DNA of 64,000 nucleotides from Blakeslea trispora (lineage: Eukaryota; Mucoromycota; Mucoromycetes; Mucorales; Choanephoraceae): contig JAIWNE010000146.1 of NCBI GenBank assembly GCA_025331445.1, forward strand, positions 1 to 64,000. Direction: 5' to 3'. How positions within the stretch are numbered: position 1 is the stretch's first letter; each line of letters begins with the position of its first letter. Below are positions 1 through 11,805 of the stretch, piece after piece. Under the pieces are notes generated by a model. It was not told where the DNA came from. It saw only the letters and a program-made list of their open reading frames with translations, and did not search any database. The translations under genes and the position numbers were made by a program.

Positions 1-124
1 TCGGTTCTCATTGTGTTTCTGCCTATTTTTCGTTGAAACCGCATATGAAAAAAACAAATATTTCGCAAGGTTATTTCACACAAAAAAAAAAATCACTACA
101 TGCACCCTCTACGCCGCGGTGTTA
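1..124. other. Sequence foreign to CACTA copy A (edge of another insertion or rearrangement)
   Basis: Copy A matches copy B base for base up to a short motif just right of this stretch (AATCTAAC, read on the minus strand) and then departs abruptly. What follows, read on the minus strand, starts with a GC-rich run and passes into a T-rich tract. It has no counterpart in copy B, where the transposase gene simply continues. The left limit lies outside the window, so I cannot tell an inserted element from a deletion breakpoint. No coding potential is visible. Confidence 0.4.
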
Positions 125-170
125 GATTCCTTAATTTCACAAAAGTTTCCAGAAGAGTAAGTTTAAGAAG

Positions 171-1681
171 TTATGAAATACAAATATAGTTGCCTTTGCT
201 CGGATGGATATTAAGTACCAACCAGTTGACTATTGTTTCGTTTTGCTTGGAAGAGTTTTTTAGTTGGAAGCCGTTGACAAACAACACAAAGCAGATAGTA
301 TTCTCATCCACAATGTTTCGTTGAAGAAGGCTTTGGTATGCTTCGCCTGAGAAATAATCACGGTAGTGACTGTTGAGAGCGTTGTCATCGAAGAAAGTCT
401 TTTGGTAAGACAACATGTCATCACGAGTCTCATCAACAAAGAACAGAGTTAGCTTTTGTGCAATTGAAGTGTAAGCCAACGTTGATATGGGAACTAATGC
501 AGGCACAGGTTTAGTAGGATCGAATTGTAAAGAATTGCTTAAAGCAAGAACTTCGTCAGCGTTTCTATATCTTTAGGCATCACAGTTGGGCTTTGGGCAG
601 ACCATTATATCAGGGCGACCAACTGGATACATGTAACAACCTTTAGGACAAACATCATGCTGGATGGTGGCAGTTGAATCTCGTTTCATGATACGTCTGT
701 ATGTATTAGGCGACTTGAAGTATCTTGATACAAAAGGTACTACACAATTGAAAAAGAAAATAAGTATCAGAAGTTGATTGAAAATGAGGATTGATATTTA
801 CCAGCATTGACACCGTGTTGTAAAATGTGGGTGTTAATGAAGTTGATAGCTTCTCTTTGTTCTTGACGAGGCATTTTGTATTTGTCTAAGGGTTGAATGA
901 ACTGCATATCCGTCATGTGAATATTGTCTAAAGTTGCTTCTTCGGTCCATTCAATGACAACGGGATTGCTTTCAACTGCAGTTGTAATGAGGTAAGAATA
1001 TTGACTCTTTGTTGATAGAATCTGGTATCACTTACTTGTCTCTGGTTGTTGTTCATCAATAGTAACTATTGGTACATCGACTTCAACATCAGATATTTGC
1101 GTGGCTTCAGCATCTTCTAATCTAAAATTAGCAAGTGCATTTCTACTGTCCTCTTCTAAACATCTATCGAAGTGAATGCTTAGAGCAAAGGAGCTATCAA
1201 ACGATGAGTTGCAGATGACACAAATGTGAGAAGGTGTAGTGTTTTAAGGGTTGTAGTGATATATAAAAAGAATAGAGTAAGACAAAGAAAGTACTTTGAG
1301 AATGTTTGTAGTGTTTTATTTCTTGTTAAAATTGGAAGAAGAGTTTCATAAGTTATCACTACAACTACTATTTATACATGTCACAGTTATTTACAGCTTG
1401 TACTAAATTAGTATACTTAGTCTATATAATTACATCACTCTCATCATTTACTTGTCTTTATATGACTTAATTAGATGAATGATGTTATGGAGTGATTGAG
1501 TCGGATTCTGTATATTGAGAACCTTATTGACTTTACTTCAGATGCTTTATTTAGTAAGGATTTACAGGGGTTGATTTCATTATGTCTGATGTTATTGTCC
1601 TTATGACTTATTTGGTTTACATGTTACCTTATTGTCATTGTTGAGACTTACATGTGCTCAGATCACCACAGAAGGCATTTT
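171..1681 (-). pseudogene. Tnp2-like transposase, N-terminal part, copy A (broken)
   Basis: This is the partner of the copy B gene at 17017. Reading leftward it encodes a Cys/His finger region, then a cysteine pair (CPKGC...CPKPNC), then the domain running from the motif VPALVPISTLAYTS to the end of the copy. Two introns seen in copy B are conserved as non-coding gaps. The gene is broken in three ways. A solo LTR sits five bases after the start codon. A frameshift occurs near 185-190. The copy ends before the catalytic region. Tnp2-type proteins cut and paste CACTA elements in the nucleus. This copy cannot make one. Confidence 0.6.
1235..1670 (-). repeat. Solo LTR with 5-bp target duplication
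   Basis: The 436-bp segment starts TGTAGTG and ends CACCACA (TG...CA, imperfect short inverted ends). It is flanked by GAAGG at 1230-1234 and again at 1671-1675. The matching position in copy B (around 17020) carries GAAGG once with no insert, so the insertion is proven by comparison. In minus orientation there is a TATAAATA box near 1370-1378 and an AATAAA-type signal further along, which is the usual U3-R-U5 order. No internal retrotransposon region remains, so recombination between two LTRs probably removed it. Whether the family is Ty1/copia or Ty3/gypsy cannot be decided from an LTR alone. Confidence 0.8.
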
Positions 1682-2389
1682 TAGATAGAATATATAGAGT
1701 GATGAGTTTTGGAATGGAATAAAGATTATAAAAAAAGGTCAAACACACTAATTGACAGATTAATTTATATGACATTAACTATTGATCTTTTGTTTGTTAG
1801 AATTAAACTAATTTCTATTTTACAAATACAAGATCAGGCTTAGTTTTAGCAAACAAGCAGATCTAATTGCTTTTGACTTACAAACAAATTTAGTAATAAC
1901 TTAATAGAACTGTAGACGCAAACATGTTTGTTATAGATGTTGTAAATAAAAGCAAACTCATGGTTTGGCTTGGCAAAAGCAAACATAAAAGATGAAAGGG
2001 TAATCATTTGCAAAAGGCTAATACAAATAGTCAAATCACTACTACAGAGCTCTGATGTATTTATCACGAATATATGTAAAAACAGAAACCATTTTGTCTG
2101 TATACATTAATAGCATTGATCTAAATGATTTTGATCTTGAATATTTGCTCTATGAAGATACAATCCGGAATACACATTTGATGTCTTAAGTAAGCAAATT
2201 TAAAGTACATGTTGTATCAACTGTAATACATATTGCTTGTATTACTGATAGTCAAGTTGCTAATGAACTCACCTGCTGTGATTTCATTTACTTTTTTTAT
2301 GACTGTTATACTAGTTTATGCTTATTTTATATACTAAGATACGTTATTCCGGCATGAAACAGTTGACGGTCTAATGCGAACATATAGTG

Positions 2390-2858
2390 ACCAACATATT
2401 TACATCATATGTAAAACTAAATGTTTTTAATGTATTACGGGCATATTACAATCCACACCTCCATTGCGGTAATAAAATTAGCACCTCCGTTGCGCTCTGG
2501 TTAATTTTATTGACCTTCATTATAGTGCGGTACGCTACTCTTTGTAAGATGATCGTGCTGCCGCAGGCCAATTAATCCGATGAGTAGATCTATGTGGGGC
2601 CCCACCCATATTTTTTTTCAACCTTCACTGTGGTATAAAATAACCCCTTCGCTACGCTTCGTATATTTTAGACCGTCGCTTTGGTAAAAAAAAAACGCGT
2701 GTCCCGGGGCATTGAGAAAGACTTTAGCTAATTAGAGTATGTTTAGTAAAAATTGAACATGAGTTGTTTGCTCGAAAGTTAAAATTTTTTTGAATAGAAG
2801 AGAATCGAGTTAAAGGCTGTTGTAAGTGATAAGAGAAGATAAAAGTAATAGATAAAGT
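2390..2858. other. Non-coding junction region with short inverted repeats
   Basis: This lies between the CACTA copy A terminus and the end of the Helitron helicase gene. The first 17 bases (ACCAACATATTTACATC) are the inverted counterpart of 11789-11805, with one mismatch. Further right are small hairpins with AT stems and GC-rich loops, for example AATAAAATTA/TAATTTTATT around 2468-2510 and TAAAATA/TATATTTTA around 2637-2667. There is a GGGGCCCC palindrome near 2597. This is where the 3' end of the minus-strand Helitron should lie, but I could not find a convincing CTRR terminus. Confidence 0.4.
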
Positions 2859-5800
2859 TTATGTGAAAAGTTCTTTGTAAACGACGTTTCTTATATGAGT
2901 ATTGTTATACTGGCTAGGAATTGAAGAGCAGGGACCTAAAAGAACTTTTATAACGTTTTCTTTTTTAACTCTTGGTAGAGCAACGTAGTGTTGACCGTGA
3001 CTGAAAACAGGCTTGGGTAGATACAATCCAACTTGATCAAGTATCTGCCCTTGTGCCTTATTGATAGTCTTGGCAAATGCAAGTCTAACAGGAAATTGTA
3101 ATCGACTGAATTGTACAGCATTTTGTGGGTCAGACAAAAATTCGATTCGAGGGATACAGATTACAGAATTGACAAATGAACCAGTTGCTATAGTTGCTTC
3201 TATAAGATTTCCTAAAAGTGATTTGACAATCAATCTTGGTCCAATGCATAAACCATTCGATGGATCTATATTTCACAACACCATAATTGATGAGCTTACT
3301 TTTAGATCTAATTCGTGAGGAGGAAGTGAGCCGATCTCAATTTGATTTAGCAGTTCAGTTGGATATCTTATAGATTGATTGCTATCAATAGCAACGTCAG
3401 CACTATAACAGATCTTTTGTTCTCCAGGAATTTTTAAATGAGCAGACGATTATTATCTGCAAAAAAAGCATTTGTAAGCGTAAGAATAGCAGAGTTCATC
3501 ATCGCATCATGATTCAGGCTGGAAGTTGGCGGACTTGAAAAAGATCTGGGTAGACAGCAGAGAGAAGATTGATAAGATTGTCTCTTGTAATGATCATTGA
3601 ATTAGGGATTTTTATAAAATCAGTATTCGTGATACGATTACTTGTAGAGACAACACATCTAAGTGTTTCAATTGGACCACTGCCAATTTCCAACAGAAAC
3701 TTAAAAAACTGCTGGAGTTGTTCATGTTATAATCCAAAAAATCACAATGAAATAAATCTAAGGAATTAACCAGACTAAAGATAATGTTTTATTTACTTCA
3801 AAATTGATGTGCTATTTATACTTTTCATGAAGATGATATTTCAACTGAGATTGTAAAACTTTTCTAGAGGCTTGTAGATGATTATGATGTAACAACGAAT
3901 CGGATGAGAGATGAATGATGACAGTCTTGTAAAGAAGAATTACTAAAATCGAATGATTGGCCATCTGTACCTTAAACCCAGTAACTGGTAAATAATTGGT
4001 AAGATGTCAGTCCTGACCTTGAATGAAGGTTTATCCGAATTGAATGTCAAATGAAACAAGCTGAAGTCGAATTAGAGAATGGTTGTGGATTCATAAGTGG
4101 CTAAATACTTGATCCGTACTGTATGAATACAACAGTTCAGATGAATTAGTATCATTGGTTAACTGAGCTTGGTTTACTCGCATGTTAATTTGGAGCTTCA
4201 GTGTAGTGAAGGATGGCCAAAAAAACGATCGATTTATGCATTGATTTACGATGTAAGATTTACTGCCTTTTTTCACAACTAGAAGAACTTGTCGAAAATC
4301 ACCTCAAAAGAGCATCAACCTACCTCCGAAAGGAACATCAGATACGTTTTCATCGTCTTTACTGAAAATATCCTTGAGAGTACGATCAACAGTTTCCAAA
4401 GTAGATTTGTCAATCATGGATGCTTGGTCCCATATGATTAGCTTAGTCTGCCATAATAACCGAGCTTGCTTTGAATTTGGCGTTATTTCACGCATACTGG
4501 TAGAAGAGGTTCTTAATGGTATTTTCAACAGCGAATGGGCCGTTCTACCACCATCCAAAAGTAATGCAGCAGTACCACTGGAAGCAGAAGCCAAAGCGTA
4601 CCCATCAGCAATTGATCATACAGCTTTCAGTAGAGTGTTAAAAAGAAAAGTTTTTCCAGTGCCACCAGGCCCATCCACATAAACACTTTAGGAAATGTAG
4701 TTGATTGGCAACCATCCCTTTCAACGCATTGCATAATAGTAGTAAAAACACAACGTTGATCGCCATTAAATTTGTCGACGTTAACAGAGGCAGAAGTTTG
4801 TCGTGCAATTGCATTTAAGCGATTTTGCTCTTGAAATTAACGACCAACATTGCTATCATCGTTATGTATTCTGCGATCGGTTTCAGGGAGTGCAAATCCT
4901 GGAAAACTTGACAAACTTGATCCATGTTGGGTAGCCAGAATATCATCCATGTCAAGCAAAGCATAATCATTTGCTGTTTTGTGAATATCAATCAAAAGCG
5001 GATCTATAGAAGAATTGGTTGTCAATTGGTATATATAGTCTTCAGACAATTTATCTTTGAAATTTACCCAAAGCTGATAGGGGTCTGAAGGTGAGCAAAA
5101 TATTAGAATGATAACAAAAAGTCTTCTTAAAGGTCTAGGTGATTGCGTATTTGCAGCTTCTTTTAAACATAAGTCCCATTGGTTGTCTGACTCAAGCAAT
5201 CAAAGAGCACGGGCAGCATCTTGAATTGTCGGATGTACAATACCATTTATGGTACGAAGGCTTTGGAAGGAAGTAGCACCAGCAACATGATGAGGCAATA
5301 TTTGAAGGAGATACAATTCGGTTTGCTTTGGAGATGCACCATACACTCTACCAATTGCAGTATCAAAACCACGTTGTCTTTTTTTCCATCTTCTTGGTTG
5401 CTTTTCGTTATGTCATATATAATCTTCGGGAAGTTGGGATACAAAATGGATCGAGCATCGGGATCAGCTGCATCTGTGTTGAACCCACTGGTGAGTGTGG
5501 TTTCTTGAACTGATGCCCGTTCCAATACACTGTCAATATCTTCATCTTCAATAAAATATATAGGCTCTTCGCCTTCCAAATGAATGGCAAGACATTGATG
5601 TGAAGGAAACTCTTTGTGCATGTTGAACGAAAACAATCTCCAACATGCTTCAGGAGCAGAAACATATCGTGCATCCAAAAATTTGCGAATTTCATCATTC
5701 TGTTCAACAGTCATTGATGCTTGATCATGTCCCTTAAATACATACTTATAGACATTTTTTATGCTGCTATTGAAGAGCAAAGTTCAACATTAATATGAGC

Positions 5801-6420
5801 ATCATATTTTGAGCACAAATATATATTGTAAGGTACAATCCAACGATTGTCTACATTAAATGTATGCCCATTGATTGTCTTAGCGATTGAAGCTCCATCG
5901 TTTCTTCTTCTATAGATAGGATAACCGCCATTTGAATTCACAGTCGTCTCAGCAGCAAAGTGTTTTGGGTACCCTTTTGTACATCCTTTGATGGGATCCA
6001 TACAGACAGCATTAGGATTAAGCAATCCACAGGGCCCATGCACTATGTTTCTTACAACAGTCTCATGAGCCAATGGATAGGCATCCTGATTCGGTATTTA
6101 AGCACAAACTACTTTGTCGAAATCTTCAACAGTACGTGGTTTGTCAGAGGGATCAACTATCAACATAATGTGTGCATGGGGCAAGCCTCGCTTTTGGAAC
6201 TCGATGGTGTATACATAAGCTATGGTTTTATCCAGCACATGTTTTTAAGTCAAGTCATCTAAGAGTTCTTGAAGCTTGAGATTGAATACTCTGGCACAAA
6301 GATCAGGTCGATCTGAGGCCTTTTGATTATTGAAAAACTGTCTTTGATTCTCAGGCCACTTGGGATTGCAAGTGAAAGTTATGAAATAGTCAGGCTTCCC
6401 GAATTTTCTTAATATACTGT
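2859..6420 (-). pseudogene. Helitron Rep/helicase gene 1, C-terminal half (decayed)
   Basis: Helitron transposases combine an HUH endonuclease with a Pif1-family helicase and move DNA by rolling-circle replication. Reading leftward I see the start of the Rep domain (RKFGKPDYFITFTCNPKW), the HUH signature GLPHAHIML near 6160-6200, the tyrosine region IKNVYKYVFKGHD near 5720-5765, and the helicase Walker A (GPGGTGKTF) near 4660. The Walker B is degenerate (IIWDQAS for the usual WDEA). The C-terminal helicase motifs are TINKAQGQ and PVFSHGQHYVALPR near 2970-3070. Frameshifts and stops cut it into at least six blocks, so it is dead. The upstream half lies beyond the Crypton at 9882-11349. Confidence 0.85.
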
Positions 6421-9400
6421 AACGGTTTAATCGCTAAACTCATCCAAATATGGATGGCCAATGAAAAAAATTGTTTGCCTATAGGCCGGAGTAAAAAAAA
6501 ATTTGCCGCAAAGGGTAGTCCTTCCTTTTTGGGTTGAAAACTCGATTAAACTAAAAATCAAAACTGAGCTCACAGGCGAGAAAAAAATTGACTTCATGTT
6601 TGCCTGATCAGCTACATGTGATGAGATTCATCAGCCTCATGTTGAACATTTGTGCCCAAAAAACTTAACTCTAGGTGCCTCTCTTCTCTAAGTACTGAAT
6701 TAGTTACCCAGATACCTTTCGCTCCCTTTTTTTTTATGCTTAGCATTGACATAGTAAATTATGCATTTTGCATGATAATTTTTTTTGTTTTATATTGTGT
6801 TGAGTAAGTATAAGGATTTAAAAGTAATAATGATAAGAGAATATTGTGATAAAAGAAAGGAAGGCAGCGCGTATATGCATGATGTGTAGTTGCATGCATT
6901 AATTAGAATTTGAAGGGTTATAACTAACCCATTTACCTTTTTTGCTAGGTCTTGAAGTAGAGCGAATGACAGGTTGAGCAGTAGGCTGAGGCTGAAGAAT
7001 AGGCAGAACAAAAGGTGAAGCAGGAGGAGGAGTGAAAGAAGGAACAGGAGCGAAAGAAGTAACAGGAGCAAAAGAGAGAACAGGACCATTGGTGTTCATC
7101 AATATTTGCATTTGTGCATTCAATATCTGTTGTTTTGCAACAACATCTTGTAAGCTTTTATACAAATGAGGAACTACTGCCATTTGCTGTGTCATGTTCA
7201 ACATCAAAGCATTGTGTTGCATAGATTGCTGCGTGAGCTCTTGCAACAGCTTGTTGTTGTCGTTCCAAAGTTCTTTTTGATCTCTTTAAAAACGCTCAAA
7301 ACGAAGATTTCCGTCTGCTGATTGTGCAGCTGCTTCTCTAAACTTGTCTACAAGTTCTGGAACAAGACCTTCAAACTCTTGCAATCTGTCAACGTGGGAT
7401 GTGTTGATAGCATCAATTACATCTTGTTGGAAGGATAAAAATTGGTGGCTGTTGAAGACACCAATGTTGCGGTTGACATGCTTAGTCTCTTTGTTGAGAG
7501 AGAGATAAACGGCAGCATTTTGGAGGATAATTCTTCTACATCTCAGCAAGAGTCTCAAAAACCCTTCTTAACAGAGTCACCAGCTGTCTGTACAGTACGT
7601 TGCTTGCCCTTATCTTTTCCTTTTAGACGAACAACTAGTTGTCCGTCTACTTGGATATAAATGGGAAGATCAGCTTCGTTTTTATCTTCAACATCAATGG
7701 CACCTGGGTCTTCGTCTTCGTTCTCATCAACCTGGTTCATCTCTTTATCGCAGATAGCAATCCACTCAGCATTGTCTACACCATAGACACTCTCGATCTA
7801 AGGGAAGATTGTTCTTTGTAGCTCAACAGGAGGGGACACTCTGTTTCTTGCCAAGTAAAAAGGCTTGTCCTTGAAGCCTGCAATACCTCTTGCAAATGGG
7901 TAAGGCAGCTTGCCAAGATAGTGGGTCTCAAGTCTACCCAAGCGATCCTTCCAATTTCCACCTCGCTTAATGGCATCAAAAGAGACGCCAATGGCTTCGG
8001 CTTCCATTGCGCCGGAATGGCGACCACTATGAGTAACCCGACTGATGTGGATACCTTGTTCGATCAAGATCTTCTTAGCAACGGACCATTGCTGCACACT
8101 GCTAATACTTTGCTGAGGGCTAACTCGTCCAGGCAAGACCTTCCAATTGGTCCAGCTATCATCATTCAAGAACTCAGCATCAGTCTGTTTTAAATGAAAG
8201 ATTATTATCGTCTGATTAGCCATGTTTATGCTGATTTTATAATTACCTGATGCAAACTAAACATGTAGAACGAGAAAGCGCTCAAGGGACAGCGAGACAG
8301 GTTTTCATGGCGCATTGCGCAAGCAAAACGCACTTCGCCTTCCTTCGTTGTCTTCCCTTTATCAAGACTGAAAACCAAAGCAATAGCCTGTTGATTGCCA
8401 CGGTGTTGTTGCTTTGGGATCACAGTACAAAAGCAGTCAGAGAAGTTTAGGTTTCTCAAGTCTTGATCTCGCAAAAGCATGTGGTGGCGAGAGGAAAGAG
8501 TAAAAAACTCACGCAAAGAAGTGAGATTGGTAGAAACCCAAAGTGTCCTCAAGATTCTGACAAGCTCGCCAGGCTTGTAAGAATCTCTGATGACACAATG
8601 AGCCGCTCTATCAGCCTTTGTTTGGACTTCATCGTAGATTAAATCATGTTCATACTTCTTCATGAGGTGCAAAAGTACGGTTGTCTTTTGTGGTGAGGGC
8701 CACTTGAGTTCTCTACTCTTGCTTTGAAAGTTATACAATTTGATGAGTACCTTTCTGTATTGCTTTACAGCTTCAATGCCCAATGGCACCTCAATCGTCT
8801 TCTTTCCATTTTTGTTTAAGGGAGCATCTTCGGTCACTAATATTAAAAAAAGTGATTATTTAGAGACAAACCAATATCCAGAAAAAGAAAATTATATACA
8901 GTACAATCAATGAGGGATGCAGAAGTGCCATTTGTTTGGCTTGACTGAAGGCCAACTTGAGTTCTGACATCAGTGTTTTGCCATATGGTTTTTTTAATAG
9001 TTCGCTTGAAGACGAATTCGTTGAAGAATGCAAGAATGAAATCAGTTGGACCAACTGTGTAGGGATACTGAGGGTCAACTGGAAAATTAGGATCAGTGGG
9101 AAAGCCATCTCTCTTTAGGTCACACCATTCCTTATAATAGATCAATGTTAAAAATGCATAGTGCGATCCATATAAAAAGAATTAAAGCAAGAATATGTTG
9201 TATAGCTACCTTCCAATGGGACAAAGGCAACTTATAAATTAATACAGTGCTAGCGCGCACTGTCAACTGCAAATCTTCCAATGCAAGATCAATCTCATTC
9301 AAGATGCTAACTGAGTTAGTATTGGCTGGAACCGTCAACTCAGCTGTCAAAACAGATGCCTGTTGGGCCTTCTTGGGGCGGCCTCTACGAGCTTGTCTCT

Positions 9401-9868
9401 GAGGGGACTCAGAAGTAGAAGCATCGGCAAGCTTATACAAGCAGAGAAGGGGAGGTTTGGTTAAGCCGGTTAGCTTTTATATATACATATGTAATGCTTT
9501 CATTTTGCTGTACCTGAGTCTGATCAAGACCTGAAATTTCTTGTTCCTCGAGGCTAACTTCGAGTTCTTGTACATCATTCCCGGTTTGGAGGTGTCTCTT
9601 GGGCGTAATAGTGTTTTCGGATGAACGTTGCATAGTAAAATTGTTACTGAAAAAAAAGGTATTGTTTTAAGAATTAATCATTAACTGAGATTTAAACAAG
9701 TCGGTTTTGTTTACTCAGAACTTAATAAAACTGAAAACTACACGCTTATTCTGAGGTTTTATTAACCTTATCCCAGTTTAATTAAGTCACCTCCTTCCTT
9801 TTTTAGAAAAAAATTGGGTTCTATGATTGGCTAATTTTTTTTTTTTTTTACCAAAAATATTTTTTTGA
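6421..9868 (-). mobile_element. Crypton (tyrosine-recombinase transposon) inserted in Helitron 1
   Basis: The Helitron protein is interrupted between ...QDAHSI and LRKFGKPD and resumes on the far side, so this segment is an insertion. The same 13 bases (CTTAATATACTGT, one mismatch) stand at both edges, 6408-6420 and 9869-9881. I see no terminal inverted repeats. The interior gene is a tyrosine recombinase of the Ndc10-like type found in fungal Cryptons, transcribed leftward. Absence of inverted termini, direct repeats at the ends and a tyrosine recombinase are the known hallmarks of Cryptons. The exact borders could slide by up to 13 bp. Confidence 0.75.
6899..9633 (-). pseudogene. Crypton tyrosine recombinase with Ndc10-like fold, near intact
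   Basis: The protein would cut and rejoin DNA through a catalytic tyrosine. Reading leftward: an acidic N-terminal segment (9633-9440); a basic AT-hook-like stretch RRGRPKKAQ near 9365; an N-terminal domain; the recombinase core with HSGRHSGAMEA (HxxR box), GGNW, and THY (nucleophile candidate) near 7905-8035; then the Ndc10-like stretch LPYPFARGIAGF and FYLARNRVSPP. GT-AG introns fit at about 9137-9210, 8838-8907 and 8190-8247. An in-frame TAG at 7798-7800 sits where the family has Trp (FPWIE). After it the frame continues, then shifts near 7555 into a Gln-rich and Pro-rich tail. It is probably inactive. Confidence 0.75.
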
Positions 9869-9881
9869 CTTATTATACTGT

Positions 9882-11349
9882 GAGCATCTTGATACAGTTG
9901 AGCCATATGGCGAGGGCCTCCAATAAATGTAAATGGTAGAATGATTTTTTTACCCATGCTAGCCAAATTTTGAGGACTCGTAGAATCCGAATAATCATTC
10001 ACATGTAGAGCGTCCTGCAAACCTTGATAGGTCTCACATCTCAACTTCTTTTGATTGTGACGAATATATGATGGTCTGTTTTGTTTCATCTTTGCATAGC
10101 TATCGACTATATAATGTTGAAAAAGATTGCCGAATGAATGCAAGAGATGGCCGTTGTAGGGTCTATACATTAAACGAAAGCTGTAAAATTGCATGATAGT
10201 CACTTTCTTGTGGTTTGAGGTGCTTTCAGTCTCAGTACTCCAGCCTGCCTCACCAAATTGAAACAAAAGGACATAATGCAATGGATCATAAAGTTTATTA
10301 GTCTCAGACATTCTCTTAAGTGAATTGTTTTGTTATCGAATGACGGTATCTCTTGGATTAGGTAAGTCATTATCATCCTGACCACCAACAATAATAACAG
10401 CTATTTCCGATCCATGGGTAGGTCGGTTATAAAGTATGCGATCAGGGACACCATCAGCTCTGAAAACCAACTCAATGTTTTTCAAGGAGGTGATATCATT
10501 GTTTTGATCTTGGTTGCTTTGATTATTAGCGATTTGCATCATGTTTTTGTAGATGGCTACGAAAGGATTCAACTGATGCATCATATTTTGAAGCTTTTTC
10601 AACGTTTCAGTCTTTAATTGAGGGGCAACTGCAAGTCGGTTATCAAGCTCATGTTCTGCGTCGTAAATGTATAACTGAGCAAATTTAGGATTTGAGCCGG
10701 AGGAAGGGATGGCAGATCCAGCTAAATGATAAGGGTTTCCTTGAATACGAAAAGTATGAGCACCACTTTCATTGTTAGCTAAATTCAAGTCAAGGTTCAC
10801 ACCGAAAGAAGTAAAGCTCAAAGAACTATTGTACAATTAAATGTTTTTTCGAAAATCCTTAGAAATGTAATCGTTTTCCTTAATCAAATCAGCAATATTT
10901 GAAGGTGTTGGTTGAAGAGCATTCAAAATAGATGCACCTTTACCATAACACAATTGAAACTCAGGACGAAATTTGGAGCTTTTGCATGTTCTTTCATCGA
11001 CCCACATCCAAGCACCATAATAAAGACAAACACAACTCATCGAACCAAGATCATCTCTAACTAAGGGAACAGAATTCAAGTCTTTTGCAGCGTTTCTTGT
11101 TTGTTCCAATGTCAACATAGCACCAGTGAAGCGAGGATTTATTCTGCACCCAATATAAGAGCGGCGTGAATGACCTGGCTCATTGCATGAAGAGCATGCA
11201 ACAGAATTGGAAGCTTGTCTTTGGACTTCCTCGGTTTAATTGTCTTGATTGTCTTGATTGTGAGGATTCATATGGCAAAGACGGTGTGTTCTTCGAGAAT
11301 GATCTGCTTGATTGCACGTACTACAAAACACAGTGGTAGAATTACTCAT
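9882..11349 (-). pseudogene. Helitron Rep/helicase gene 1, N-terminal half
   Basis: Reading leftward from the ATG at 11349, the gene begins with a zinc-finger region (CSTCNQADHSRRTHRLC) followed by a second Cys/His cluster (CNEPGHSRR). It then has the Helitron_like_N region, including FQLCYGKG, HTFRIQGNPYHLAGS, AQLYIYDAEHELDNR and LFQHYIVDSYAKM. The last piece (PFTFIGGPRHMAQLYQD) leads straight into the Rep domain, which is cut by the Crypton. Two or three frame breaks and gaps are present (near 11230, 10835 and 10320). The pairing of this half with the half at 2859-6420 is supported by collinear homology to the second Helitron in the window. Confidence 0.8.
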
Positions 11350-11805
11350 TTGGATGGTTCGAAAATCTATTGAAATCTTAGTAGTTGAACAAAATAAGAG
11401 TATTGAGCTGTTTGACCTGCTTAGGAAAAAGAAAAGAAGAAAAGGAGGGATTGTCAAATTATAGTAAAAGTAAAGGTTTTTATCGTTCAAATCTAAGCAT
11501 ATAGTGACTGCTTTTTAGGAGCAAACAATTTTATGCATCAAAGGATTGGCAGTACTGGCTTCGCGTGAGGGGGAGGGACGACACTCCCCCTTGAACCCCC
11601 TCCCAGCTGGTTTAGCGCTCGTAATCTGTTGCTGTTTTAAGCTTATTGTTAGCGTTGAAGTTAAGTTGTTTTTCTTTGTCGGGGTTTTAGGTTCTAATGC
11701 TACCATTTCAAAGTGACTGTTTTCTACGATTCAATTTCATGCTAGCGGTGACTGTTTTTTAGCAATGTACAATTTTAATATATTAATGGATGTAGATATG
11801 TTGGT
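11350..11805. other. 5' flank of Helitron 1 with GC-rich repeat module
   Basis: There is no coding sequence. It holds a GC-rich module at 11561-11613 that is the inverted relative of two modules inside Helitron 2 (12211-12262 and 12296-12348). It also has three spaced copies of a GTGACTG(C/T)TTT motif near 11503, 11711 and 11745. The last 17 bases before the CACTA terminus of copy B are the inverted partner of 2390-2406. On the minus strand a candidate Helitron 5' terminus (A followed by TC, then an AT-rich stretch like that of Helitron 2) falls at 11796, but it overlaps the inverted repeat, so I treat it as unproven. Confidence 0.4.

Larger units (their letters stand above)
125..2389 (-). 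mobile_element. CACTA-type DNA transposon, copy A (5' part)
   Basis: The right-hand terminus, read on the minus strand, begins CACTATATG, the classic CACTA/EnSpm start. The whole stretch is an inverted copy of 11806-12084 joined to 16585-18135. By eye, non-coding parts differ at about a dozen to fifteen positions per 230 bp, and the 111-residue coding part is identical in protein until a frameshift near its end. The 3' portion is missing because the copy breaks at position 124. It carries a solo LTR. It also carries an uninterrupted version of the site where copy B holds a Helitron. Family assignment rests on the terminus and on the Tnp2-like protein it encodes. The other terminus is not seen. 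Confidence 0.7.

Noticed and set aside
6790..7089. Leu-rich frame suggesting a membrane protein
   Set aside because: It is an alternative frame of the Gln/Pro-rich tail of the Crypton gene.
11500..11515. Second CACTATATG terminus on the minus strand, suggesting another CACTA element
   Set aside because: Similarity to the real CACTA end stops after nine bases and no partner end was found; it may be a subterminal motif.
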